Shown: positions 46,386-55,476, counted from the stretch's first letter. The stretch is 64,000 nucleotides of DNA from Roseiarcus sp963809245 (GCA_963809245.1 CAWEIU010000003.1:558001-622000); one strand, 5' to 3'. Numbers and translations: made by a program. The notes: generated by a model from the letters alone, not told the origin.

Positions 46386-46937
46386 ATGGACCTGCTCGAA
46401 AGCCCCTGTCGCAATGACGCTGAAATCCCTGGGATGAGCGCCGTGCCCGCCGACGCCGAGAGCGCGGCTTTTCGATTGGCGATGCGCGAATTCGCCTCGG
46501 GGGTCGCCATCGTGACCTGCGGCGAAGGCGATTTGCGCGCCGGCTGCACCGCGACGGCGCTCTCGTCGTTATCGCTCACGCCGCCTTCGTTGATCGTCTG
46601 CATCGACCGCAAAGCGACGACCCTCGCCCGCCTGCGCGAATGTGGAGCCTTCGCTGTGAACATTCTCGGCGCTCGACACGACGCGCTAGCCGGTCGCTTC
46701 GCTGGGCGCGGCGGGGTCAAAGGCTCGGCGCGCTTCGCGGAGGGAGAGTGGGTCACGTTGGCGACGGGCGCGCCCGTGCTGAGCGACGCCCTCGCCGGAA
46801 TCGACTGCCGGGTCGAAGAAATCATCGACCGTCACACTCATGCGATCATCATCGGCGCGGTCGCAGCGGCGCGTCGCGGCAGCCATGACGCCGCCCTCCT
46901 CCATTGGCGAAGCCACTTCGAGACGCTGGGAAAATGA
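46386..46937 (+). CDS. Flavin reductase-like protein
   Basis: About 183 residues (167 from ATG 46434). FMN-binding split-barrel features: FRLAMREFASGVAIVTCGEG, TATALSSLSLTPPSLIVCID and FAVNILGARHDALAGRFAG. Such proteins supply reduced flavin to monooxygenases. Start 46386 follows AAGGA. The stop overlaps the next gene (ATGA), coupling it to the acyl-CoA synthetase. Confidence 0.85.
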   Translation: MDLLESPCRNDAEIPGMSAVPADAESAAFRLAMREFASGVAIVTCGEGDLRAGCTATALSSLSLTPPSLIVCIDRKATTLARLRECGAFAVNILGARHDALAGRFAGRGGVKGSARFAEGEWVTLATGAPVLSDALAGIDCRVEEIIDRHTHAIIIGAVAAARRGSHDAALLHWRSHFETLGK

Positions 46938-48715
46938 ACGCGGCCGCGTCGCGAGGGGCGTCGCCCGCGCGCGCCTGGCTGCGCGCGCTCGAGACCATGA
47001 CGCTCGCGACGCGGGATCCCGAGCGCATCCTTCCCCGCGCGGTCGGCGAATGGGCGCGCCGTTACGGCGAGAGGCCGGCGCTGCTCGGCGAGCGCGAGAG
47101 CTTCACGTTTCAAGAGCTCGCGCGGCGGGTCAACCAGGTGTCGCGCTGGGCGCTGGCCGCGGGGATTGGGAAGGGCGAGACGATCGTGCTTCTCATGGGC
47201 AACCGGCCGGAATATTTCGCCATCTGGCTCGGGCTGACCCAGGTCGGCGCGGTCGTCGCGCTCGTCAACGTGAACCTCAGCGGCGCGGCGCTGGCGCACA
47301 GCCTCGACGTCGCGGCGGCGCGACGAACGATCGTCGAGGACAGGTTCCTGGAAACCTTCGAGGAAGCGATCGCCGGCGCCGGCCGGTCGCTCGAAATCTG
47401 GCGCCACGGCGGCGACGGTTCCGACACGCATCGCATCGACATCGCGCTCGCCGTCTTCGACGGCGGCGAACTCGGCGCTGCGGAGCGTCGTGACGTGACC
47501 CTCGCCGACCGCGCGCTGCTGATCTACACCTCGGGCACGACGGGCCTGCCGAAGGCGGCGGCCGTCAGCCATCATCGCGTGATCGGCTGGAGCCATTGGT
47601 TCGCCGGGCTCGCCGCCATGTCGGGCGAGGACCGCATGTACGACTGCCTGCCGATGTATCACAGCGTCGGCGGCGTCGCGGCGATCGGGGCGCCGCTGGT
47701 CAACGGCGGATCGGTCGTCATCGCCGAGCGCTTTTCGGCGAGCCGCTTCTGGCCGGACGTCGCGCGCTGGAACTGCACGATGTTCCAATACATCGGCGAG
47801 CTCTGCCGCTACCTCGTCGCCGCGCCGCCTTGCGAAGCCGAAAAGGCGCATCGCCTCCGCCTCGCTTGCGGCAACGGTCTCTCCGCCGATGTCTGGCGTG
47901 CATTTTCCGGGCGCTTCGGCGTCGAGCAAATCCTTGAATTCTACGCCTCGACCGAAGGCAATGTGACGCTCTACAACGTCGAGGGCAAAATCGGCGCGAT
48001 CGGTCGGCCGCCGGCGTTTCTGGCGGCGCGCGATACGATCGCCTTGGCGCGTTTCGACTATGACGCTGAAGCGCCATGGCGCGGGCCGGACGGCTTTGGC
48101 GAGCGCTGCGCCGAGGGCGAGACGGGCGAAGCGCTCGGGCGCATCAGCGCCGAACCCTCGCAGCGCTTCGACGGCTATACGCAGCGCAGCGAGACAGAAA
48201 AGAAGATCCTGCGCGACGTCTTTGCGCCCGGCGACGCCTGGATGCGGACCGGCGACCTGATGCGCCGCGACGCCGAGGGCTTCTACTATTTCGTCGACCG
48301 CGTCGGCGACACCTTCCGCTGGAAGGGCGAGAATGTCGCGACCAGCGAAGTCGCCGCCGCCATCGCGGCCTCGCCGCGTGTAACCGAAGCGATCGTCTAC
48401 GGCGTCGCCGTTCCCGGCGCCGAAGGCAAAGCGGGCATGGCGCTGATCGCTTGCGAGGGCGAACCCGACGTCGCCGACATCGCCCGCCGTCTCGAGTCTT
48501 TGCCGCGTTACGCGCGACCGCTGTTCCTGCGCACGCGCGCTTCGCTCGACATGACCGCGACCTTCAAGCCGAAGCGGCGCGAGATGGCCGAGCAGGGTTT
48601 TGATCCCGCGCACATCAGCGACCCGCTTTATGTGTTCGACGCCGATAGCGGCGCCTATGTCACGCTCGACGCGGAACGGTTTGGAGCGATCCGCAACGGG
48701 GCGATGCGCTTCTAG
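46934..48715 (+). CDS. Long-chain/very-long-chain acyl-CoA synthetase (FATP type)
   Basis: 593 residues of the ANL superfamily. Motifs: YTSGTTGLPKAAAVSHHRV (phosphate loop), LPMYHSVGGVAAIG, EFYASTEGNVTLYNVEGK, MRTGDLMRRDAEGFYYFVDR and GDTFRWKGENVATSEVA. The FATP-like motif order points to fatty acid substrates. Coupled to the upstream flavin reductase by ATGA. Confidence 0.9.
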   Translation: MNAAASRGASPARAWLRALETMTLATRDPERILPRAVGEWARRYGERPALLGERESFTFQELARRVNQVSRWALAAGIGKGETIVLLMGNRPEYFAIWLGLTQVGAVVALVNVNLSGAALAHSLDVAAARRTIVEDRFLETFEEAIAGAGRSLEIWRHGGDGSDTHRIDIALAVFDGGELGAAERRDVTLADRALLIYTSGTTGLPKAAAVSHHRVIGWSHWFAGLAAMSGEDRMYDCLPMYHSVGGVAAIGAPLVNGGSVVIAERFSASRFWPDVARWNCTMFQYIGELCRYLVAAPPCEAEKAHRLRLACGNGLSADVWRAFSGRFGVEQILEFYASTEGNVTLYNVEGKIGAIGRPPAFLAARDTIALARFDYDAEAPWRGPDGFGERCAEGETGEALGRISAEPSQRFDGYTQRSETEKKILRDVFAPGDAWMRTGDLMRRDAEGFYYFVDRVGDTFRWKGENVATSEVAAAIAASPRVTEAIVYGVAVPGAEGKAGMALIACEGEPDVADIARRLESLPRYARPLFLRTRASLDMTATFKPKRREMAEQGFDPAHISDPLYVFDADSGAYVTLDAERFGAIRNGAMRF

Positions 48716-48732
48716 AGTTATGTTCAAATCCC

Positions 48733-48826
48733 TACCGTCATTGCGAGCGTAAGCGAAGCAATCCAACAGCGCCAAGCGGAACGATCGCTTGCTTCGTCGC
48801 TTCGCTCCTCGCAAAGACGATTTCGA
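48733..48826. repeat. Intergenic dispersed repeat (GCAATCC/TTGCGAGCG type)
   Basis: CGTCATTGCGAGCGTAAGCG, AAGCAATCC and then GCTTCGCTCCTCGCAAAGAC facing back. Fills the gap between the acyl-CoA synthetase and the convergent tautomerase gene. Confidence 0.7.
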
Positions 48827-48848
48827 TTGGACGACGGCCGGCCAGCCC

Positions 48849-49058
48849 TCACGAACCGGTTGGCGGCGCTGGCGGCGCATCGCTGAAGAGAACGCCGCCG
48901 CGGGCTTTCGAATCGCGAGCGGATTCAACGAATTGCACCACGACGACCTCGGGCGGCACGTTCAAATTACGGGTCACCGCATCGGTCACTTCGCGGGCGA
49001 GCTTGCGCTTCTGGTCTACCGTCCGGCCTTCCGCGAGGTAGATGTGGACTTCAGGCAT
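48849..49058 (-). CDS. 4-oxalocrotonate tautomerase family protein
   Basis: 69 residues from ATG 49058 with AAGGG eight bases upstream. Pro-2 catalytic start MPEVHIYLAEGRTVDQKRKL, then REVTDAVTRNLNVPPEVVVV. Small tautomerase; substrate unknown. The proline-rich end (APPAPPTGS) is longer than in classical 4-OT. Confidence 0.85.
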   Translation of the reverse strand: MPEVHIYLAEGRTVDQKRKLAREVTDAVTRNLNVPPEVVVVQFVESARDSKARGGVLFSDAPPAPPTGS

Positions 49059-49259
49059 GGCTATACCCTTCGATATCCTCAGCTCTTGCGCCAATTCCCC
49101 ATCGTCTACGACGCGATCCGCGCAACGTCGATGCACAAATCGGCGCCGTCGGGACGCGACCGCCGCCATGCGATATGTCGCGAGCGGGAAGCGATGGAAC
49201 CCGTCGCGCCGACCGACGTTGCTACAACGTGCGACACGCAGCGCGGAGGCGCTTCCTCC

Positions 49260-50027
49260 ATGGCCATTCGACAAGCCGCCCGCCACCGTCCCTACAGCGC
49301 AAAGGAAGAGGTCGTCGAGCAGGGCGACATTTTCTTCTTCTATCGGCCGCGCGTCGAAACCGACCACGCCGAGAGCGTGGCCGACGTCCAGCGGTTCTAC
49401 ATGGCGCTGAAGCCGAACAACGGACCCTTCCGACTCACGGTCGTCGGACGCAAGCGACTTCCCGACGTTGAGCGCCACGAGCGGACCTGGGGCTTCGTCG
49501 ACATGGTGACGGATTCGGCGCGCGAGATCGAACAGGAACTGCGCGAACAGCACTATCAGACGAGGACCCGAGGCGCGCGCACCCTTCCCGCCGCACGGCC
49601 GGCGGGCGAAGGTGGCTATGCGATGCTCCGGCTCGGCCGCAACATTCATCTGACTTATGAACTCGAGCTGCCGAGGCGGCCGGGCGAGGTGCAGAGGGAA
49701 CTGAACATTCCCCTTCAAGGCGCGTTCGTACTGTCGATCAAGAATCCCGACTTGCCTGCGCCGCCCGGCGTGGGCTTACGCGAGCCGGAGGAAGCGCATT
49801 ATCCGGAGCCGTTGCGGCGGGAGTTCCGCGGCAGGCGCTTTGAGACCGAGGACCCGCATCCCCTCGATTTCGAGGGCGCGGAATTCGTTCTGATCGGCGC
49901 GCGCGGAGATCCCGAACGCGCCTATCGGATCGATGTCGAGCCGGAGCGCAACGACCCACTTCGAAGGCTCGCCCTGTCGGAGCGCGAACACCCGGTGGCG
50001 CCGCTTCTGAAGGGCGAATGGCGATAG
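49260..50027 (+). CDS. Conserved-looking protein, unknown function
   Basis: 255 residues from ATG 49260 (ATG 49194 also possible). YSAKEEVVEQGDIFFFYRPR, then DVQRFYMALKPNNGPFRLTV and RTWGFVDMVTDSAREIEQEL; later LGRNIHLTYELELPRRPGEV and QGAFVLSIKNPDLPAPPGVG. No signal peptide or membrane segment. The repeated beta-rich pattern suggests two similar domains. Family not recognised. Confidence 0.65.
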   Translation: MAIRQAARHRPYSAKEEVVEQGDIFFFYRPRVETDHAESVADVQRFYMALKPNNGPFRLTVVGRKRLPDVERHERTWGFVDMVTDSAREIEQELREQHYQTRTRGARTLPAARPAGEGGYAMLRLGRNIHLTYELELPRRPGEVQRELNIPLQGAFVLSIKNPDLPAPPGVGLREPEEAHYPEPLRREFRGRRFETEDPHPLDFEGAEFVLIGARGDPERAYRIDVEPERNDPLRRLALSEREHPVAPLLKGEWR

Positions 50028-50181
50028 GCCTCGGAGCGCCCCGCAGCGCAGCGGAATCGGACGACCCTCATCCCCCGCAATTCGCGGCATCTTAAATCGT
50101 CGACCGCGCGAGATATGCGCTCCAGATTGTCAAACGAAGGGGCGGACATTCGCTTCGCTCGCGCGGAAGGGTCCCCGAATT

Positions 50182-51129
50182 TCACGGCTCGCCCAGACGC
50201 GTCCCAAACGCTCTGCGAATATCGTCGCCGATGAGCGCAGCGGCCGCTTCCGCCGCAGGAATGACCCCGCCGAGGCCGTAGAAGTGGTGGATCATGCCAG
50301 CGTGCCTCGTCAATCGCACCGTGACGCCATGGCTGGCCAGGGCCTCAGCGTAGAATTCACCCTCGTCACGCAAAGGATCGAATTCGGCCGTGTGAATGAG
50401 CGCGCTCGGCATTCCGGCGAGATCGTTCGCACGCAGCGGCGCGACGCACGGATCGTCGGGCGCAAGGCCCTCGACACGGTAATGATCCCAGTAGCGCTGC
50501 ATCGTCGCTTCCTCGATCAGATAGCCGCTGGCGAACTCGCTACGGGACGGCGTGCGGCCGAGCGGTTCCATCACTGGGCAGAGGAGAAGCTGCATAGCGA
50601 GCGGCGGTTCTCCTCCCGGCAGCGCGCGCGCAGCGGCGACGGCGAGATTGGCGCCCGCCGAGTCGCCGCCGACGCCAATACGCCGAGGATCGACGTCGAA
50701 ACGGCCGGGATCGGCGCGCACCGCTCGCACGGCTGCAAGCGCATCGTCGAGCGCGGCGGGAAAGCGATGTTCAGGCGCCAGCCGGTACGACGCCGCCACG
50801 ATGCGGCAGCCGCCGCGCGCCGCCAAAGCGGCGCAAATCGGGTCGTGCGTCTCGAGACTGCCGGAAACCCATCCGCCGCCGTGGAAATAGACGATGCCCG
50901 GCAATGGCGCGCCGGAAGAGCCGAGCGGCGAATAGACGCGCAGCGTCAGTCCTCCCTCGCCGTCCCCGAGCCGCTCGTCGCATCGCTCAACCGGCGACAT
51001 GGCGCCGGCGAAAGCGGCAAGGTCTGCGCTCGCGCGCCGCAACTCGTGAAGGCTCGGCGCGCCGTCGCGACCGCGCGCGCTCGCCGCGAGGAAGTCGAGG
51101 AAGCGGCGGGCGCGCCGGTCGAGCGCCAT
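50182..51129 (-). CDS. HSL-family alpha/beta hydrolase (esterase)
   Basis: 315 residues. Oxyanion motif YFHGGGWVSG, nucleophile GVGGDSAGANLAVAA, acid in HTAEFDPLRDEGE and histidine in HAGMIHHFYG: a complete hormone-sensitive-lipase-type site. Eleven bases after the stop of the acyl carrier protein gene, so it belongs to the same operon and may release or edit the carrier-bound product. Confidence 0.88.
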   Translation of the reverse strand: MALDRRARRFLDFLAASARGRDGAPSLHELRRASADLAAFAGAMSPVERCDERLGDGEGGLTLRVYSPLGSSGAPLPGIVYFHGGGWVSGSLETHDPICAALAARGGCRIVAASYRLAPEHRFPAALDDALAAVRAVRADPGRFDVDPRRIGVGGDSAGANLAVAAARALPGGEPPLAMQLLLCPVMEPLGRTPSRSEFASGYLIEEATMQRYWDHYRVEGLAPDDPCVAPLRANDLAGMPSALIHTAEFDPLRDEGEFYAEALASHGVTVRLTRHAGMIHHFYGLGGVIPAAEAAAALIGDDIRRAFGTRLGEP

Positions 51130-51140
51130 GTCTTCCGCGC

Positions 51141-51398
51141 TCAGGCGCCGCGCAGCCGTTCGACGAGGCTTTCGATCGCGTCGATCGAGCGAAAATTCTC
51201 CGGCGTCAGGTCCGCGTCGGGGATCGCGATGTCGAAGGCCGCCTCGATCGCCAGCATCAGCTTCACCGCGGCGACGGAGGTCAGGCCGGCGCTGGGGAGG
51301 TCGGCGTCGCGAGCGCGCTCGGCGCTTTCGGGCAACGCCGGCGCAAACTCGCGCACCATTTCGAAAATGCGGTCATCGACGAGGGCGTGATCGAGCAT
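51141..51398 (-). CDS. Acyl carrier protein of the aminoacyl-ligase cluster
   Basis: 85 residues. Phosphopantetheine site S41 in SAGLTSVAAVKLMLAIEAAF (usual DSL replaced by LTS). Helix III region DADLTPENFRSIDAIESLVE. Most likely the carrier charged by the amino acid:[carrier protein] ligase encoded at 52931, by analogy with the Bradyrhizobium and Agrobacterium systems. Confidence 0.85.
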   Translation of the reverse strand: MLDHALVDDRIFEMVREFAPALPESAERARDADLPSAGLTSVAAVKLMLAIEAAFDIAIPDADLTPENFRSIDAIESLVERLRGA

Positions 51399-51468
51399 GG
51401 CGGAATCCTGTCAGAACATGGCGCTCGGAGGTGTTTATCATTCGATTCGAATGCGCTGTGTTTTTCGT

Positions 51469-51492
51469 GTCGTCATCGTTAACGATGACGAC
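51469..51492. promoter_or_regulatory. 24 bp perfect palindrome
   Basis: Half-site GTCGTCATCGTT followed directly by its exact complement. No T-tract follows, so it looks like an operator for a dimeric regulator rather than a terminator. Confidence 0.7.
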
Positions 51493-51520
51493 CAAAATGC
51501 AACAAATCTCAGCCTAGTTT

Positions 51521-51535
51521 TTAACGATCCGTTAA
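51521..51535. promoter_or_regulatory. ctrA box: CtrA box, TTAA-N7-TTAA
   Basis: TTAACGATCCGTTAA matches the CtrA consensus exactly. CtrA itself is encoded at 14163-14864. Confidence 0.7.
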
Positions 51536-51575
51536 TAATTAAGTTCCGAATTTGTCGCGCATCTTACCGATTCCG

Positions 51576-51595
51576 GGTATGTCGTTTCACATACC
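51576..51595. promoter_or_regulatory. Inverted repeat GGTATGT-N6-ACATACC
   Basis: Perfect seven-base arms around CGTTTC, 95 bases before the acyl-CoA dehydrogenase start; possible second operator. Confidence 0.55.
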
Positions 51596-51689
51596 AAAGG
51601 AACGTGGTTCACACGGGCGACCACACCATCGATCATTAACGTCGCCACGCTCCTTCCTGACGAACACCGTCTTTCTGGAGCCATATTCT

Positions 51690-52913
51690 ATGAGCGCCAC
51701 CGTCAGCCATCTTCCGCAAGGCAATTTTCGCGCCCGCAGCGGCGAAAGACAGGGGTCGCGCGACTTTATCGCGCGGGCGGAGATCGTCGCGGCGGTCGCG
51801 GAGCGCTTCGCCGACGAGGTCGACCGCGATGCGCGCTTTCCCGCCGAGGCCTTCGCGGCGATCCGCGAACAGAAACTGCTGGGCATACTAATCCCGGCCG
51901 AACTCGGCGGCGAGGGGGCCCGCGCCGCCGACGTCGCCGACGTCTGCGTCATCCTCGGGCGCGCTTGCAGCGCGACGGCGATGATCTTCGCCATGCACCA
52001 AGTCAAGGTCGCCTGCCTCGTCCGCCACGCCAAGGGCAATCCTTGGCAACTCGGCTTGCAGCGCCGCATCGCCGAGCGGCAGATGCTGCTCTCCTCCTCG
52101 ACAACGGAGGGCAACAACGGCGGCGACATCCGTTCGAGCGAAGCCGCAGTGCGCGTCAACGGCGCGCGCATCAGGTTGGAACGCAACGCCTCGGTCATCT
52201 CTTATGCGGAGCACGCCGACGGTCTCGTGACCACCGCCCGGCGCTCCGAGACCGCCGCGAGCTCCGATCAGGTGCTGGTCGCCTTCGTGCGCGAGGACTA
52301 CACGCTCGAGAAGACACAGAACTGGGACACGCTCGGCATGCGCGGCACCTGCAGCGTCGGCTTCATCGTGCGCGCCGAGGGCGAAAGCGACCAAGTGCTG
52401 CCGGAGCCTTACGAGCGCATCCACAATCAGACCATGGCGCCCTACGCGCATCTCTTCTGGAGTTCCGCCTGGCTCGGCGTCGCGACCGGCGCGGTGCGGC
52501 GCGCGCGCGCGTTCGTGCGCAAGGCGGCGCGCTCGGCGGGCGGCCGGATGCCGCCGGCCGCTTCCCATCTCACCAAGGCGCGCGTGTCGCTCGAGACGCT
52601 GCGCAGCGCCGTTCAGGCCGGCCTCGCCACCTTCGAGCGCCATGCGGGCGACCCCGGCGGACTGACGGCGATGGACGCGCAGCTCGCGCTCAATTTCCTG
52701 AAGGTCGAGGCCTCCGAAATCGCCGTGCAGACGGTGATGAGCGCGATGCGCGCCTGCGGCCTTTCCGGTTATCGCAACGACAGCGAATTCTCGATGGGGC
52801 GCTATCTCAGGGACATCCTCTCCTCGCCCATCATGATCAACAACGACCGCATCCTCGCCAACGCCGAGGCGGCGGTGTTGATGAGCGAGCCGCCGCTCGC
52901 GCTGACCCTCTGA
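51690..52913 (+). CDS. Acyl-CoA dehydrogenase family protein
   Basis: 407 residues from ATG 51690 (GGAG upstream). Acyl-CoA dehydrogenase layout: EQKLLGILIPAELGGEGARA, MIFAMHQVKVACLVRH, MLLSSSTTEGNNGGDIRSSE and DTLGMRGTCSVGFIVRAEGE; C-terminal helical bundle with ACGLSGYRNDSEFSMGRYLR. Seventeen bases before the amino acid:[carrier protein] ligase. May oxidise an aminoacyl group held on the carrier protein rather than a CoA ester; that is an inference from context. Confidence 0.85.
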   Translation: MSATVSHLPQGNFRARSGERQGSRDFIARAEIVAAVAERFADEVDRDARFPAEAFAAIREQKLLGILIPAELGGEGARAADVADVCVILGRACSATAMIFAMHQVKVACLVRHAKGNPWQLGLQRRIAERQMLLSSSTTEGNNGGDIRSSEAAVRVNGARIRLERNASVISYAEHADGLVTTARRSETAASSDQVLVAFVREDYTLEKTQNWDTLGMRGTCSVGFIVRAEGESDQVLPEPYERIHNQTMAPYAHLFWSSAWLGVATGAVRRARAFVRKAARSAGGRMPPAASHLTKARVSLETLRSAVQAGLATFERHAGDPGGLTAMDAQLALNFLKVEASEIAVQTVMSAMRACGLSGYRNDSEFSMGRYLRDILSSPIMINNDRILANAEAAVLMSEPPLALTL

Positions 52914-52930
52914 GCCGGAAGGAGCAAGAC

Positions 52931-53854
52931 ATGACCCTCGCGCAACCCTGCCTCGGCAAGCTCGCGGCGTCGCCTGAAGTCATCTTCGACGCCGTGTTTC
53001 ACCCGACCGGCGTCGATGGCGTCTACGGACGCTCCGGCGCCTATGAATCGGTCGTCGAGGCGCTCGCCGTCTTCATCAGCCGCGAGCGCGACGCGAAGGC
53101 GGAAGTCGTCCGCTTTCCCCCCGTCGCGAGCCGTGCGCTGATCGAGAAATCAGGCTACCTCAAGAGCTTTCCGCATCTGCTCGGCTGCGTTTGCGCGCTC
53201 GGCGGCGGCGACAAGCGCATCGCCGCCTCTGTTGCGCGCTTCGAGGCGGGCGAGACCTGGACCGACGGGCTCGAGACGAGCGATCTCGTGCTGACGCCAG
53301 CGGCTTGCTATCCGGTCTATCCGATGGCGGCCGCGCGCGGCGCGATCCCGCGCGAGGGGCTCATCTTCGACGTCGCGAGCGACTGTTTCCGCCGCGAGCC
53401 GTCGCGCGACATCGACCGCCTGCAATCCTTCCGCATGCGCGAATACGTGCGGATCGGCACGCCCGAGCAGACGGCCTCTTTCCGCGAGGAATGGAAAGAG
53501 CGCGCCGCGACCCTCGCCGATCGGCTCGGCCTCAGCTACCGCGTCGAGGCGGCGAGCGATCCATTCTTCGGCCGCGTGGGCGCCATGGTCAGCCGCTTCC
53601 AGGTGGAGCAGCAGCTCAAGTTCGAGCTCGTCGTCCCGGTGCGTTCAGTCGACACGCCCACGGCTTGCATGAGCTTCAACTATCACCGCGACCATTTCGG
53701 ACAGACCTGGGACATGCGTCGGGAAGATGGCGAGCCGGCCCATACGGCCTGCGTCGCCTTTGGCATGGATCGGCTCGCGGTCGCGCTGTTTGCAACGCAC
53801 GGAACCGATATCGCGAAGTGGCCGGCCGCGGTGCGCAGCGCGCTCAACGTTTGA
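52931..53854 (+). CDS. Amino acid:[carrier protein] ligase (class II aaRS-like)
   Basis: 307 residues. Truncated class II aminoacyl-tRNA synthetase homologue resembling the catalytic core of atypical seryl-tRNA synthetase, without a tRNA-binding domain. Motif 2 is at 152-175 (DCFRREPSRDIDRLQSF, MREYVRIG), motif 3 is AFGMDRLAVALF. Candidate zinc ligands are C126, E156 and C246. Characterised relatives in Bradyrhizobium and Agrobacterium load glycine or alanine on the phosphopantetheine of a small carrier protein. ATG 52931 follows AAGGAGC. Confidence 0.88.
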   Translation: MTLAQPCLGKLAASPEVIFDAVFHPTGVDGVYGRSGAYESVVEALAVFISRERDAKAEVVRFPPVASRALIEKSGYLKSFPHLLGCVCALGGGDKRIAASVARFEAGETWTDGLETSDLVLTPAACYPVYPMAAARGAIPREGLIFDVASDCFRREPSRDIDRLQSFRMREYVRIGTPEQTASFREEWKERAATLADRLGLSYRVEAASDPFFGRVGAMVSRFQVEQQLKFELVVPVRSVDTPTACMSFNYHRDHFGQTWDMRREDGEPAHTACVAFGMDRLAVALFATHGTDIAKWPAAVRSALNV

Positions 53855-53869
53855 CGCAACACCCTTGCA

Positions 53870-53966
53870 GCGCCCGTCACTGCGGGCGACGCGAGGCAAT
53901 CCATCGGAGCCGCCAACACAGGCGGAAGCATGGATTGCTTCGGAGCTCACGCTCCTCGCAATGACG
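53870..53966. repeat. Intergenic dispersed repeat (GCAATCC/GGATTGC type)
   Basis: CGAGGCAATCCATCGGAGCC and GCATGGATTGCTTCGGAGC, ending CTCCTCGCAATGACG. Lies between two convergent genes. Confidence 0.7.
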
Positions 53967-53994
53967 ATAGGCAAGCCTCAGAAGAACGCCTGTC

Positions 53995-55191
53995 TCAGAA
54001 GAACGCCTGCAGGCCCGTGATCGCGCGCCCGAGAATGAGCGCGTGGACGTCGTGCGCGCCCTCGTAGGTGTTGACGGTCTCGAGGTTCTGCGCGTGGCGC
54101 ATCACATGGTATTCGGCCTGGATGCCGTTGCCGCCGTGGATGTCGCGCGCCTGGCGCGCGATGTCGAGCGCCTTGCCGCAATTGTTGCGCTTGACGATCG
54201 AGATCATCTCCGGCGTTTCGCGTCCCTCGTCCATCAGCCGCCCGACGCGCAGCGAGGCCTGAAGGCCGAGCGCGATCTCGGTCTGCATGTCCGCGAGCTT
54301 CTTCTGCACGAGTTGGGTCGCGGCGAGCGGACGGCCGAACTGCTTACGGTCGAGCGCGTATTGGCGCGAACGGCGCCAGCAATCCTCGGCGGCGCCCATC
54401 GCGCCCCATGAAATGCCGTAGCGCGCGCGATTCAGGCAGCCGAACGGCCCCTTCAAGCCGGAGACATTGGGCAACAGCGCGCTTTCGGGAACGACGACGC
54501 CGTCCATCACGATCTCGCCGGTGATTGAGGCGCGCAGCGAAAGCTTGCCGCCGATCTTCGGCGCGGAAAGGCCTTTCATGCCCTTCTCCAGCACGAAGCC
54601 GCGGATCGCGCCGTCGTGCGCCGCTGACTTCGCCCACACGACGAAGACGTCGGCGATCGGCGCGTTTGAGATCCACATCTTCGAGCCATTGAGGCGATAG
54701 CCGTCCGAGACCTTTTCGGCGCGCGTCTTCATGCCCGCCGGATCGGAGCCCGCGTCGGGCTCGGTCAGGCCGAAGCAGCCGATCCATTCGCCGGCCGCAA
54801 GCTTGGGCAGATACTTCCGCTTTTGCGCCTCGTCGCCATAGGCGTAGATCGGGTGCATCACGAGGGAAGACTGCACGCTCATCATCGAGCGATAGCCGGA
54901 ATCGATCCGCTCGACCTCACGCGCGACGAGTCCGTAGGAGACATAGTTCGTCCCCGCGCTGCCGTAGGTTTCCGGGATCGTCATGCCGAGCAGGCCTAGC
55001 GCGCCCATTTCGCGGAAGATCGCGGGATCCGTCTTCTCCTGAAGATAGGCCTCGGTGACCCGCGGCAGCAGCTTCTCGGTCGCATAGTCGCGCGCAGTGT
55101 CCCGGATCAGCCGCTCGTCTTCGCCCAATTGATCCTCGAGCAGAAAGGGATCGTCCCAGTGAAAGCGGGCTCCCGGCGCGGCGTCTGTCAT
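53995..55191 (-). CDS. gcdH: Glutaryl-CoA dehydrogenase-like acyl-CoA dehydrogenase
   Basis: 398 residues from ATG 55191. FHWDDPFLLEDQLGEDERLI, IDSGYRSMMSVQSSLVMHPI, GCFGLTEPDAGSDPAGMKTR, YGISWGAMGAAEDCWRRSRQ and DIHGGNGIQAEYHVMRHAQN follow glutaryl-CoA dehydrogenase closely. Catalytic E in NTYEGAHDVHALILGRAITG. Converts glutaryl-CoA to crotonyl-CoA in lysine/tryptophan breakdown. Confidence 0.9.
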   Translation of the reverse strand: MTDAAPGARFHWDDPFLLEDQLGEDERLIRDTARDYATEKLLPRVTEAYLQEKTDPAIFREMGALGLLGMTIPETYGSAGTNYVSYGLVAREVERIDSGYRSMMSVQSSLVMHPIYAYGDEAQKRKYLPKLAAGEWIGCFGLTEPDAGSDPAGMKTRAEKVSDGYRLNGSKMWISNAPIADVFVVWAKSAAHDGAIRGFVLEKGMKGLSAPKIGGKLSLRASITGEIVMDGVVVPESALLPNVSGLKGPFGCLNRARYGISWGAMGAAEDCWRRSRQYALDRKQFGRPLAATQLVQKKLADMQTEIALGLQASLRVGRLMDEGRETPEMISIVKRNNCGKALDIARQARDIHGGNGIQAEYHVMRHAQNLETVNTYEGAHDVHALILGRAITGLQAFF

Positions 55192-55476
55192 GATGAGGCG
55201 TGCTCCATGCGTTCCCAACGCGACGCTCACTCCCCCAAGGGGTCGCCGTCGCGCTCCCGCGGGCGTTCATAGCGCAACGCAGGGCCGGCGTCTTCCCTAC
55301 GTCGCCTCGGCCCCCTCATCCGCCAAATTATACGCCCGACATTGATGAAGACGGGCCGCCAATCGTCCTCACATCATCATCGAGCAATCGCGCGACAACA
55401 GCCGCAAGTTTTTGGCAGCAGCATCGCATGTCGCCTCCCATCTCGGGTTCATCAACGAAACGAAGGGAACTTCGAC

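Larger units (their letters stand above)
51399..51689. promoter_or_regulatory. Divergent promoter region of the aminoacyl-carrier cluster
   Basis: AT-rich 291 bases between the ACP and acyl-CoA dehydrogenase genes. It holds three separate motifs, listed individually: a 24 bp palindrome, a CtrA box and a 7-6-7 inverted repeat. Confidence 0.75.
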
